A stretch of DNA of 64,000 bases from Botryosphaeria dothidea (Eukaryota; Ascomycota; Dothideomycetes; Botryosphaeriales; Botryosphaeriaceae), in contig WWBZ02000033.1 in the NCBI GenBank assembly GCA_011503125.2, positions 1,860,001 through 1,924,000 on the forward strand, in the 5' to 3' direction. The position numbers and the translations under genes were made by a program. The notes below the pieces were generated by a model. The model was given only the letters and a program-made list of their open reading frames with translations, was not told the origin of the DNA and ran no database searches. Positions 47,211-58,015 of this stretch are shown one piece after another. How positions within the stretch are numbered: the first letter of the stretch is position 1; every line of letters starts with the position of its first letter.

Positions 47211-47834
47211 TCAAAGCCCATACAGCCCCAAATCCTCGGCCATCCCCTCCTTGACCCACACCGCGCCCTCCACGCCCCCGAAAGCCCGCAGCCGCCGCAC
47301 CCCGCGATCCTCGAACCCCAGGCTCCGGAACACGCCCCTCGACCCCTCGTTCGCCGGATCGAACAGCCCCAGCACCTCGCGCACCCCCAGCTCCCGCTCC
47401 GCGTACCGCAGCAGCCCCTCCGCCGCCTCGCGCGCGTACCCCTTCCGCATCTCCGCCGGCAGGATCGCGAAGCCCAGGTCCGGCACCGCGTGCACGTCGG
47501 GCGGCTCCCCGCGCATCAGCGACACGGTGCCGACGGGCCTGCAGCGCTGCACCACCTCCGAGAAGGGCGTGTTGTCGGGGAAAGGGTCGGCGGGGCGCAG
47601 GGAGACGAGGTAGGTGCCGTAGCCGTTGCGGGCGTGGTCGGCGCGGAGGCGGCCGGCGAGGAGGGCGCGCGCGGCGGCGGGGGTGGTGATGGAGGTCGGG
47701 GTGCCGCCGACGGAGGCGATGAAGGCGGGGGAGTTGTAGAGGGCGACGAGGAAGGCGCAGTGCGCAGGGAGGGAGGGCTGGAGGTGGGAGAGGTAGAGGC
47801 GGGGGGTGGTGATGTGGAAGTCTGGGTCGGTCAT
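47211..47834 (-). CDS. GNAT N-acetyltransferase (RimJ/RimL type)
   Basis: A single exon of 207 residues starts at MTDPDFHITTPRL. An upstream extension of the open frame to 48,017 lacks similarity to the family, and this ATG precedes the conserved TPRLYLSHLQPS. Features of Acetyltransf_3 proteins follow: a first beta strand with TPRL, VGTVSLMRG, PDLGFAILPAEMRKGYAREA (acetyl-CoA pyrophosphate loop variant RKGYA) and NEGSRGVFRSLGFED. The family transfers acetyl groups to protein N-termini, amino acids or drugs. The substrate is unknown. It is very GC-rich, which explains the long shadow frames on the other strand. It converges with the Ecm33-like gene, 194 bp apart. Confidence 0.88.
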   Translation of the reverse strand: MTDPDFHITTPRLYLSHLQPSLPAHCAFLVALYNSPAFIASVGGTPTSITTPAAARALLAGRLRADHARNGYGTYLVSLRPADPFPDNTPFSEVVQRCRPVGTVSLMRGEPPDVHAVPDLGFAILPAEMRKGYAREAAEGLLRYAERELGVREVLGLFDPANEGSRGVFRSLGFEDRGVRRLRAFGGVEGAVWVKEGMAEDLGLYGL

Positions 47835-49536
47835 TTCTTCGTTCTCTCTTCTGTTTTTGCTTGCTGTTCTCGCTTGCTCTCTGGGGAGTGGTGGAAGTGA
47901 GTCTTTGATGTATGTGCGAGTGTGGTTGATAAGGCTTGAGTCATGGTGCGGCACAGTTTCCCAAAGAGGGAAGATCCCAACGATAAGGTTTTCCCTGCTA
48001 GTCACTCCTCCATCCACAGCGCAAGAAGATAAGAATCGGCTGCGTGAAGTTGCAAAATGGCTTAAAAATTGAGATTAGATATTGATGGAAAATGAGCTCA
48101 ATCACCTCCGTTATCTGTTATTGGATAGCATATTAGCTTAGTCATTCATTCTGAGACGTCTTGGGAGCAACACCACGAGCGCCTCAGCAACCAAGCAATC
48201 AAGTCATTCATTCATCGATTCCGACCGATCAAGCGCAAATTTCATCAGATATATACAGGGAGCAAAGGTGATCATGGGGGACTGAACCCTGATACCATCT
48301 GTGAATCGATATCCGAATAATATTCCAACAACACACCCATACCCATTACAGTATGTTAAAACTCACAAATGTTCTAGGTTAGCTCTTTGGCAGGCTTTTA
48401 TTTCTACACAGGTACCGAATCCTGTAGACTTGTATCAGCCGTCTATGGCGGTCGAAGAAAAGGTACTTGGGATGGTAGGAATGGACCTCAAGCCAGCGGT
48501 GCTTGCCCGGGCGGACTGAAATTGTATAGGCCAATGTATCTATTATCCTACGAACCCTCAAAGAAACATAGCTAAGTCTGTCACCCAATCGAATTCGTCT
48601 CCTCCCTTTTCATATTCTCCCATCTGACAACTGCGCGCCGCCCTGGCGTTACACATATTGGGCAGCATCCATGACCAAGACCTCCATTGGCTGTGAAGTC
48701 GTAATCCACTGTCTTTAGCATCAAGCAAGCTAACCCCATCCTGCAACCTCCGAAGTAAAAGAACCCCAATCCCTGCGCCCGTCACCCGCTGCGACAGGAA
48801 CCGAAACCCTGCCCTGTGTGAATCATGACACGCCTCACCATCAGCCCTAACAACCTAAGCCCAATAGCCTAAAACAACTTGCCAGACACCGAACGCGTGG
48901 CTTATATACCGTAGCTACCAACCATTGTGACCTGCAGAGTGGGTACTAAGCGCCGAAGCAGTATTGGAGGAACAGATTTGAAGAAGTTGTCATGCAATAG
49001 GTATTAACATTAATCATCTCTGCGAATAGCTTAAGTGGGAAAGGACCCTCTAGAACCCTTTCATACATAGCCAGAAAACTCCGTAGCTCTCCTTTCTATT
49101 TCTCAGCAATCCAGCCTCCATTACTCATGCAATACCACCAGTCATGCAAATGTGTTATCCACCACGTTCGAAGAGACTTTCCTACACCCAGCAGCGCCTT
49201 CCCCCAGCTTCTGCTCATCTCTGATGCACAAGTGTACATGATAAAAAAAAAAACAAGCTTAGAAGGGCATCTTCGCGTTGTCAGAAGCAATGAAAAGTTT
49301 TCTCATGCTCGTAAAAAGAAAAAAGAAACTCGCTCATGCAGACTGTAAAATCCCGTAACCCGTGAAATCTAGAAATCCCGCTTGCTGAATCCGTCGCAAG
49401 CAACATGCTCAATCCGAGAAACCCGCTATCCTTTCATGAGTTCATCCGTGAAGAACTGCCAAACGCCTGGGACTAATGCGGAAAAGAAATGAGAATCAGT
49501 AGTAAGCTTCCCGGGAAAATGGAGAAAATGGTTCCT
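47835..49536. other. Gene-free interval
   Basis: 1.7 kb that includes the acetyltransferase promoter and the 3' flank of the GH79 gene. Short frames on both strands lack domains. The A-rich tract near 49,240-49,252 is unremarkable. No tRNA or repeat seen. Confidence 0.5.
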
Positions 49537-51455
49537 TTACCAGACTTGGTAGGTAGCAATGGCGAAGACGGTGAAACCCATCAGCAGGGTCATGCCCCAG
49601 CCTCTCTCACCAGCTCTAGATGCTGCGCTTGTAGCGGTTGAGGTAGCGGTGGCAGCCGAGCCAGTCATGCTGTTGGCAATGGCAAGGGAAGTCGAAGCAA
49701 TGGCAGCGAGGGTTGCCGACCTGGATGCACTGGACGTAGAGGAAGCGGCGTTGCCGCTGTCACCCCTGTTGACTGCCGTACCGTTGAGAGTCACCTCGTT
49801 GGAGCCCAGCTGAGCGCCGATATAGGCAACAACAGCTTGCGAATCACGGACGGTGATAGTTGCCCTGCCGTTATCGCCAACCTTGACGGTCGGTGCAGTG
49901 CTGTTGACCACAGTCGCCTTGCCATCGTCATCCGAATACTGCATGCCGTTCCATGTAACACCAGTAGTGGAATCAGCACCGTCAGCAGTCAGATACGAAA
50001 GGTACAGAGTCTCGCCCTTGTTGCTGTTCAGCGAAAGCGAGATGTCGAGGCTGCCCTTGTCCTCAGTCGCGTTGGCTTGCTTCGAGTTGATGATGATAAT
50101 CGACGTCAGCTCGCCGCCACCATAGCCGGCGTACATGCGAACATTGCTCTTGTATCCGCTAGGGACGTTGTCGTTAGAGAGCCTTGCAATCTGGGTTGTG
50201 CCGTTTCCGGAGCCGATAAATTGAGCCATGGCAGCATAGGCATAGTAGGTCGGACGCACATTCTTGGCAACCCCCTTTAGAGTGGCGGGCTGCCAAGGAG
50301 CAGCGTGCGAGTTGTCGGTCATGTGCATCTGCACCGAAGACATGTTGAGAGTAGCCCCGTAGAGGAAGAAGTTGAAGTTCCAGAGGGCAGCACCGAAAGT
50401 GTCGCTGACGCCAGCAAGACCAACAGGGCCAACGCTCTGCATCTCACGGAGCTGGTACGGCAGACCAGTCTTGAGGGCAATGGCAACCTGCGACTCCCAG
50501 TACTCGAATTGGGACTCGGTGTTGTCCAGGTCCATCATCCAGTTGACGGTGATGGCGAAGGTTGAGACGTCAATGAAGTACAAGTAGTCATGCTGGTTCC
50601 AAGCTCTCAGATAGGGATTGCTAGTACCCTCCACATTAGCCTGGATGCCGTTATCAATGAGCATGTCAATCTCAAAGGTGGTGCCGATAGTGCTGGCGGT
50701 GGCAGGGCCCTCAAAAAAGTTGACATCCTTTCCAGCAGGCTTCAGCACACGCTCGTAGACAGCCTTGGCGCGGGCTGTCCACTGATCAACGTATGTCGAA
50801 CCGTCCCAAGTGCCGTTACGGAAGGCGTTCTGGAGGTAAAGGTCGGGCTCATTGCCAATCTCGAAGGAAATGAGCTCGACATTGGACAGGTTGTTCAGGG
50901 CAGCCGAGGCCATGAGAGTGATCTGGTCCAAGTAGTCGGCTTGAAAGTAGGCGAGGTTCAGACCGAAGGTAATGGGGGTGCCCGAAGGGAACCTGCTAAC
51001 AGCCTCAAAAAAGCCAGGGCCAATAATGTCCGCGTCAGAAGCAATGGCACCCTGACCAACCGAGTTGTCATTGGTCTTGATGATGAACTGGTCCATGTCC
51101 TCCTGGTAGATGAAGTAGTCCTGGGTGTTGCCACCGAGACGGATGGCACCCGGCTTGCCTGAATAGTTTGCGAGGTTTTCCATAAGTTGAATAGTGAACT
51201 GATTGGTCTCGCTGCCGCCAGTGAAGGAGAACAGGTTCGAGGGCTCGATTCCTGTCGCGAGTCAGCGTGCTTGCGTGTGAGCGAGTAGAGAAGGGGATGC
51301 TTACCAAAACCGGCATATTCGGGCGGAATGTACTTGGAGATACCGCTGGCACTGGCAGCATTGGCGGTAGGAGTGACAGAAACTGTGGACTGGGCAGTTG
51401 CAACGGCGGCGGCGAGCGAAAGGGCGCCGGCCAGGCGCGCTACGGGAGGTAGCAT
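49537..51455 (-). CDS. GH79-type beta-glucuronidase, secreted and probably GPI-anchored
   Basis: Two exons (51,305-51,455 and 49,537-51,251; 53-bp intron) give 621 residues. The signal peptide is MLPPVARLAGALSLAAAVATAQ. The (beta/alpha)8 domain contains SFEIGNEPD, whose Glu is the expected acid/base of this clan, and LREMQSVGP, whose Glu fits the nucleophile. A beta-rich C-terminal domain (GH79C-like, SSVQMHMT, RPTYYAYAAMAQF) follows. The last 90 residues are Ser/Thr/Ala-rich and end in a hydrophobic stretch (MTLLMGFTVFAIATYQVW), as in GPI-anchored fungal wall enzymes. GH79 enzymes remove glucuronic acid from polysaccharides such as arabinogalactan. The acid/base and nucleophile are assigned by motif only. 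Confidence 0.88.
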
Positions 51456-53769
51456 TGTAAGTGGTGTATGCTGTTTTTCCTAAAATCTGCCGGCAGAAAG
51501 CAAGGAGAGAATGAGGGCTCCGGGGAAGATGTTGGCGCTTGCGGAGCAGAAGATCGAGCGGAGACTGACTGAGCGAGGGACAGTCTGGGGAGCGCGCACC
51601 GGAAAAGAAGGCGCGGTGCTGGGGAGGGCGCAAACTGGGGATAGCAGCTGGCAGAAAGGAGCAGCGGCAGCTGCAGATAAAAAGAAGCCGGGGGCTGGAG
51701 GAGTGTGGCTCCTGCTCTCCCGCGCGCCGCTTGCTTCCTTGCAAACTGCAAGCGCGGGCAGTGACGTGATGGATTGGGGCCTGCGACGCGTGTCCTTAGC
51801 CTGTGGCTGACAGCGAACGGCGCCGCATATCATCAGGCATTGCACTCCGTTGCCCGCCTGTCAGACCTTCTGCTGCCACTGCAGCCGCCCGCAGCCTGTC
51901 AATTGCGCTGCCCCGCGCCGCCAGCGCATCTTGGAGTCGTCTGTCGCCGCCGTCGAGGCAGCGCGGCGCAGCGCACACACATATGGCATGCGAGTTACGA
52001 AATATGCTTAACGACGAGGCCGAGCGATCGGTAGCTCACTGGATAGCGCAATTGCGCCGGGGCGGTTCTTGAGCACGGTCTGTTGCTTGGCTCCGGGGAC
52101 GCGCAGCGCTCAGGCCGCCCACCAAGCGGCGGCTGATGTCACAGCTGCCGCACCGCGCTCTCATTCCTCGCGCAGAAGTGCTCGCTCGTGAAACAGCACC
52201 GCCCTCGCCTCATCGCCCCGACGCGTCTTGGAGCACTCGGCACGTCCACTGAGAGACAGCCAAGATGGCAAGACGGCAGGCGGTCGGAAAATGCGGCTCT
52301 CAGAGATTGGCTCAAACAAGGTAATAAGGTGACGGGTGCCCGTGAGCCGCCCGAAAGCATGGCAGTGGCCGGCCGTGGATGATGCTAGCATTGGCTGCGA
52401 AGCTGTGGCGTGCAAAATGCCGGGTTCCCCTGCGTCCGTCTGCTCATCTCCGCACCAAGCCACACCAAATAAATGCCATTTTACCCACGCGACAAAGTGA
52501 GGAGCGCGCTGCCCGCATTCCTGAGATCGCGCATGCCAGACGCGATAGCACGCAGGTGCGAGAGGGAGGTGCCGGAGAGCCGGGGGGGCCATTGCATGGG
52601 TGGAGTACGGAGTTTAGCGTTGGGAGCCACAAGGTGCGGCGCTCTCACCGCACGCGTCTCGGCCTCAAGTCGCTGCTGATCTGCCGCCCCACTGCGCCGA
52701 GTTGCAGCCTTCACCATGCAACCTCCCGCCAGCCTCCCAGGCCTGTGACGAAAATTCTGTCCGCTCGAGCTCGCCGAAGAAAAATATTCCAAGGCTGGGC
52801 GCCTCGACTGTTCACCTGTGACGTCTGCCCCACCTTTCCCTCTCACTGTCCTCACGCTGCCGCGACCGCGACCGCGACCGCGACTGCCACAAGCTGACGT
52901 GCAGCTCTCTGCGACGGACTTCAAAGCGGGTGCCCCACTGAGTCAGTCCCACTGGAGCACCGCCTGCCGTCATCCCGACCACATGTCTTGATTTTCAAGG
53001 AACAGCGCAGCGCCCAGCCTCACATCTCCACCCGCAAGAGATCCCAGACCACGCCCAGATCCTTCCATGTCGCCCTTCCACGGCTTCCGCGGCCGAGGGG
53101 GAGCCTGCTTGCTGCTCGTCCACTCGTCTGCGGCCGCTTGTTGGGCCCGCGCCTGTGAAGTCACGCCTAGCGGCTCTCCTTCGGGCGCGCTACTGCCCAC
53201 AGCCACACTCTACCTGCAACTACCACACCCTCAGCGAGCCGAATCGCCATAAACATTCCGTGGAGGGCAGCCTTGCAGACTGCTTCTCTAGCCGCTTCAA
53301 TTCTTACTATCTATATCTGTCTAGCCAGACACGTCTTTCAGCTAGCCAATCACCTCCCGCAATGCTCTCCTGTGAGCTGCAGCCTTCCGTATACTGTTGC
53401 GCTGCACTCCTTGTGAACAGGGAGGACCAATGACGCGAAAGTCTTCCGTAACATGTACCTCTACCCTTTCCAGGGTTCAGCTCCCCCAGCACCGTTGGAT
53501 GAAAGTCCCACAGGATTATCAGGAGGCTGCGTAGCTGTTCCATTCAGGCCGCCCGCATGTGGGGAGACTGTGGAGGACGAGGCTGGTTGATCTGCTAACT
53601 GCTGCGTAAGAAGACCCTGACCGGTGTTTGTTGTAAGTAAGTATCAAAGGGGCCAGCGAAGCCGGAAACCTTATCATTGCTACTACTGAAGGAATGATGC
53701 CGATCAGCTACAACGTAGGACAACACCACACTACCTCACTTGGCCAATGCTTCATCCGTGCAACTACTT
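51456..53769. other. 2.3-kb gene-free region upstream of GH79
   Basis: GC-rich throughout, with overlapping open frames on both strands that lack domains, which is typical of GC-rich non-coding DNA. It holds a CGCGAC hexamer repeat (52,861-52,884, four units) and C/T-rich tracts. The first 300-400 bp probably form the GH79 promoter. The size is unusual for this gene-dense stretch. An unspliced non-coding RNA cannot be excluded. Confidence 0.5.
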
Positions 53770-54781
53770 CTAAAAATTTCTGCCCACGAATTCTTTCCAG
53801 CTCACAGGCCTTTCCTCCAACAACCCGAGACTTCCATCCAAACTCGCCCCGTCGTAGTAGCCTGGATCTTCGATAAAAAGGTGGTTTTCCAACATTTCCT
53901 CCGCAATGGGCTCGGGAAGGAACTTTTTATACTGCTCGTTCGACACCTGCACGAAACGTGTCTTCTTTCCCGAAACTTCTTCGTACTCTGTCAATATTTG
54001 CTCTGGCGTGTAGTAGTCTGCAGCACCGAAGATCTGCTTGCCGAGCATCTTTTCGCGATCCTTGATGATGGCCTTCACGAATTTGCCTGCGATCAGACGG
54101 TAAGCACGCGCGCGAGCCGTTTTCAAAGGATGTCATAGACAGCACACCAGTATCTTCCGCGATGTCCACTAGAGGAAACTTCGCCTTTGAGCTCACCGGG
54201 TACGATAACGTCACGACTCCGTCATCTCCTTCCTTCAACTGTCCTTTGTAGTTCGACATGAAGTATCCTGGCAAGTAGAAAGAGCATGGGACACCGCTGT
54301 CCCGAATGTACCGTTCGATTTCAGCCTTTCCATCAAAATGCGGAACATGCTTCAACCTCCCGCCGCTCGTCTCGGCCACGTGCAGCAGTGTTGAAAAGAC
54401 GAGGTGCTGGACGCCGACCTCTTTGGACACATCCGCAACATTCTTTCCCTGGTTAAGCTCTACTTCTGGCTTTCCCGTCTCCCAATAGTTGGTCACGAGG
54501 AAGACGGTGTGCGAGTCCTTGAGGGCGTCTGTCAAAGAGGATTTGGAGCTCAGGTCGGCCTCAGAACAGTGTCAGTCAACGCCGGGGTTATGTGAGTGAT
54601 GACCTACCACTGCCATCTCCACTCCTTGCTTTGCGAGTGCCTGTGCTGCAGGCCTAGAGACATCACGCGTGATGCCACGGATCTTGAATTCCTTGGACAG
54701 CGTGGCGTCGGCGAGGATGGCCTTGACGACGGAACCGCCTTGATTGCCGGTAGCGCCGAAAACAGTAATGAGCTTGGGCAT
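53770..54781 (-). CDS. NmrA-like NAD(P)-binding protein
   Basis: Three exons (54,608-54,781; 54,148-54,559; 53,770-54,086) with 48- and 61-bp introns give 300 residues. The N-terminal TVFGATGNQGGSVVKAIL is the glycine-rich dinucleotide motif of the NmrA/HSCARG family. It is followed by IRGITRD, VFLVTNYWE, HLVFSTL and IAEDTGKFVKAI. These proteins adopt an SDR-like fold without the YxxxK pair and often sense the NADP/NADPH ratio or regulate nitrogen genes; some act as reductases. Any link to nitrogen control is inference. Confidence 0.88.
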
Positions 54782-55478
54782 GTCTGCAGTTTTGACTTCC
54801 TCGATGTTCGGACAAGGTTGTATGATGTTGATTCAACCAAGATGAGTCCATTGCTGCGGCGTTTCGTCCCCTTTAAATCCTCCTCAGCTCCTCAACGACA
54901 GTAGGAATTCACCTGCGCCATGGCGCACTTCTCAAGTACGTCTTCTTGGAAGCTGACCTCTTATCGTATGGTTCTCACAGCTGATGGGCTGGAACTCGTA
55001 CACCTCTCGCTGTTTTGACTTTTTCCTGCATCGTGGCTTGCCATTTCTGGTCTAGCTCATCGACCCCGCCCATCCTCCCCCTCTTGAAGATTAGGGCTGA
55101 CAGCGGAGCAGAGACTTTACAATTCGTCTTCTACCGCAATTGGAATCATTGTGCCACCTTTTCCAGTCCATGAGGACAGTCCCCGTCAAATAGCAGTGCA
55201 TTCTTCCTTGAAGTGATCTATTCGGCCGTGCTGGCTGTAGTATCAAGTATCAGCACTTTCAAAATCCCAGTCCGCAAAATGTGAATCATACAAACATGGT
55301 AGCTCTCAAGCTACCTTTCGCTATGATCGGTAGAAACTAGAGCCCTTTCTCCTGGAAATATGTCGGCACGGGTACCAAGGTAGGTCCCTATCTTCATTTC
55401 ACGATTGTCACTGAGCTATAGGAAAGAAACCGAACTAGGCTACAGATACGTTTGCACCAACCATTGAACGGAACATAT
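54782..55478. other. Intergenic region, promoter of NmrA-like gene
   Basis: 697 bp between the NmrA-like start and the stop of the sulfite oxidase gene. Frames near 54,600-54,904 on the plus strand are shadows of exon 1. No gene seen. Confidence 0.5.
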
Positions 55479-57264
55479 TCATTCCTTCGGATCCCTTCCG
55501 CCCTGCGCTTTTATATTTGCCGAATAGTCCTCCTCGCTCTCGAGGTCGAGCTCAAGCGGCCTTGTGAGTGGGGTGAATGGTATGCCCTTCTCCTCAAGTA
55601 GTTTGAGTCTCTTCGCCGTAGCAGGCCTGGTCTTATTGACGCTGTAGATCTTGATCCGATGGCAAGAAGATGTCACGTGGAGGTCCCAGTTCCTGTGTCC
55701 AAATTAGCAAGGACTCATCCGCGCCGGCATCGACGAGTAGAAGGAGAGAGGAACGAAGACTAACCAGGCGCTCCTGACGAAAGTTGGCTGCGTGTTCAGT
55801 GCATTATCCCAACACCTAACGCAAACGTCCAACCACCCCTCAGCCTCGCACGGAAGCTCGACCCTCCACGTCCTCCACGCATGGTAGAACTTCTGACTGA
55901 GCCCCTCCCAGGGAACCTGCCACCACACACTCCCACCATCCAAACTCACCTCCACTCTGATGGGCCATCTTCCACCTCCGCTATACGCCCACCCCTGCAA
56001 CCCAATCTCTCCCTCGTGTATGATAACTTCCTTGTCCTTGGGCACCATGACCGCCGAACTAACCGGCATATCCTGGATACTAAACCCATTCGAGTACGTC
56101 GTGTTCTGCTTTCCCGTCTGCGCACCATAGTACAGATACTCCTTCTTCTGCACCGGCGCCATGCTCGGCCCCTCAATCACCCTCACCTTATACAACCACT
56201 TCACGCTTCTCGCCCCAATATACCCGGCCACCACCACCCTCAACGGATACCCATGAATCTTCGGCAGCGGCTCCCCATTCATCTCCCACGCCAGCAGCAC
56301 CTCGTGCGCCTTGACCTTCCGCCACGGCACACTCACCGCGTAGTTGAACACCTGCCCCTTCTTGAAATACGTATCCGCCCCGAAGAACTCGACGTGGTTG
56401 TCTCCGTCCCTGTCCCTGAGGCCGCCGCCCGCGCGCTTCAGCACGTCCTTCAGCGACACCCCCGTCCAGCGCGCCGTCCCGATCGCGCCTTCGGCCCACG
56501 GCGCGTTGATCAGCTCGTCGCCGTCGCCCGGGTACTCGGCGATCTGCTCGATGCGGCGCGTCCCGGAGCACTGGAGGGTGACCGTCATGGATCGGCGCGG
56601 GAACAGGGACTCGTTTTGCAGGTCGGCGAGGCTGAGCGTGCAGGGCTTGTTGACGAGGCCGTCGATGGAGAGGGTGAAGGCGGAGGCGGAGATCTCGGGG
56701 ATGCCGCCGTGGTTGCGGACGAAGAAGTCGGGGTTGGGCGTGAGCGGGGAGGAGACGAGGCGGTCCTGTGAGGGGGGTTAGGGTGTTTGGTGGGGTAGGA
56801 GGAGGAGGGGGCTTGGAAAAGCTGGTTTACCCTCGGTGGCTCTCCGTTGTAGGGGAATTGGAGTAGGTGGATCATGTCGGGGGACTTCTCCTTCAAGACG
56901 TACTCCCAGCTGATGTCCGGGATGTTCGCCAGCGTCGGCCCCATGGCGTGGTGGTACGCCTTGAAGCGCTCGCCATTGAGGACTGGGTTGGTCTTCGGTA
57001 AAGGCTCGAGTTGGAACTCCGGTGGCTGCAACAAGAAACATCAGCATCCCGATCTTGGAAAATTCAGGAAGGGGAATTCACATCGGGGAACTTGTTCTTC
57101 GCCATGATCTCTGCTGCTTTCTGCTTTTTCTCCGGATAGTTCTCCCACTCGATGTAGCCTTTCCAGCCCTCGCGCTCCTCGGCGAAGAACGGCGCGTCGG
57201 GGTTCTTGCTCCAGTGCCTCAACGGCAAGCCACCATTGGGTTGGGCCACGGCAGCAGCAGCCAT
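55479..57264 (-). CDS. Sulfite oxidase (molybdenum cofactor enzyme, no heme domain)
   Basis: Four exons (57,082-57,264; 56,831-57,025; 55,765-56,765; 55,479-55,692) give 530 residues. The molybdopterin domain shows FFVRNHGGIP, TLQCSGTRR, whose Cys is the expected Mo ligand, and EGAIGTARWTGVSLKDVL. HGYPLRVVVAGYIGARSVKWL and the C-terminal dimerisation domain (GWAYSGGGRWPIRVEVSLDGG) follow. The protein ends with TSSCHRIKIYSVNKTRPAT. No cytochrome b5 domain or clear mitochondrial leader is present, unlike animal SUOX, so the electron acceptor is unknown. It converts sulfite to sulfate and protects against sulfite toxicity. The central exon is very GC-rich. Confidence 0.92.
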
Positions 57265-58015
57265 GATGGATAATCAATGGGTCTGAAAGAGTCGATTGCG
57301 CGTGTCAGGGAGCTCAGGAATAAATCACAGAGAAGTGCGGAAGCAGGCCGTCAATCCATCCGCGGCACCCCGCGACCAACGCCCCGCATATATATATATA
57401 TATATGCCCGCAGATTACCATGCAGAGGCCCCGCCCAGCCCTTGATCAGAAACCTTCTGTTGTCATCTACATGACATACCTGCAGGGCGACAAGGGCCCC
57501 TTCCCGCCGGCCGCGGTCGCGACCGTTGAGCACGACCCTTGTCGCGTATCACGAACCGGTAGCATTTGAGGCAATTTATCTGCTCGGCAACTCGAAGCTT
57601 GATTGCGGTAGAGAGACCGTTGGTAGTTGGGTGGAGCTGACAGGGATCTTGCGAGGAACATGTGTGTTGTCGTCATCATGAGAGGTACAGTGAAGAAAAC
57701 GCGCTAGGATCTCCCTGCTTGAACCGGCGCCAAAGCGAGATAGGAGATAGGATGCCCCAGTGTGCAGGCAACACGCACTCTCCCAAGCCTACGGTTCGCT
57801 TACGCTCGACGATTGATGAGCTGCGGAACGATCGGTAAGCACGCCCCGTAGTAGTGATGCTTCGCAGATTTCCGCATCGCATCCTGCAGAGCGAAGCACG
57901 GGCCACCCTCACGAAAGACTATCGTAAAAAAAAAATATCACTACTGGATATGAATTTCTGCATGGTTCATTCTGCCAGTGACTATGAATATATTAGGGAA
58001 TACTGCTACTTCTAT
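57265..58015. other. Intergenic region with AT microsatellite
   Basis: 751 bp with the sulfite oxidase promoter at its left. An (AT)n run at 57,388-57,405 sits inside the perfect palindrome GCATAT...ATATGC. No coding or RNA gene is supported. Confidence 0.55.

Noticed and set aside
47124..47900. Plus-strand open frame of 258 codons
   Set aside because: Antisense to the GC-rich acetyltransferase. Its composition (Gly/Glu/Arg and Pro/His runs) is that of a shadow frame.
52020..52075. Possible tRNA with GTAGCTCACTGGATAGCGC
   Set aside because: No box B (GTTCGANTC) at the right distance and no cloverleaf with a closed acceptor stem.
52379..52897. Plus-strand open frame of 172 codons ending in Ala-Thr repeats
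   Set aside because: The repeat tail is only the CGCGAC microsatellite. The rest lacks domains and overlaps equally long frames on the other strand.
54087..54147. Frameshift in the NmrA-like gene
   Set aside because: The apparent break between the two open frames is explained by a 61-bp intron with consensus ends that restores the conserved IAEDTGKFVKA segment.
55881..56771. Plus-strand open frame of 296 codons
   Set aside because: Antisense to the sulfite oxidase molybdopterin domain. Low-complexity His/Pro/Arg shadow.
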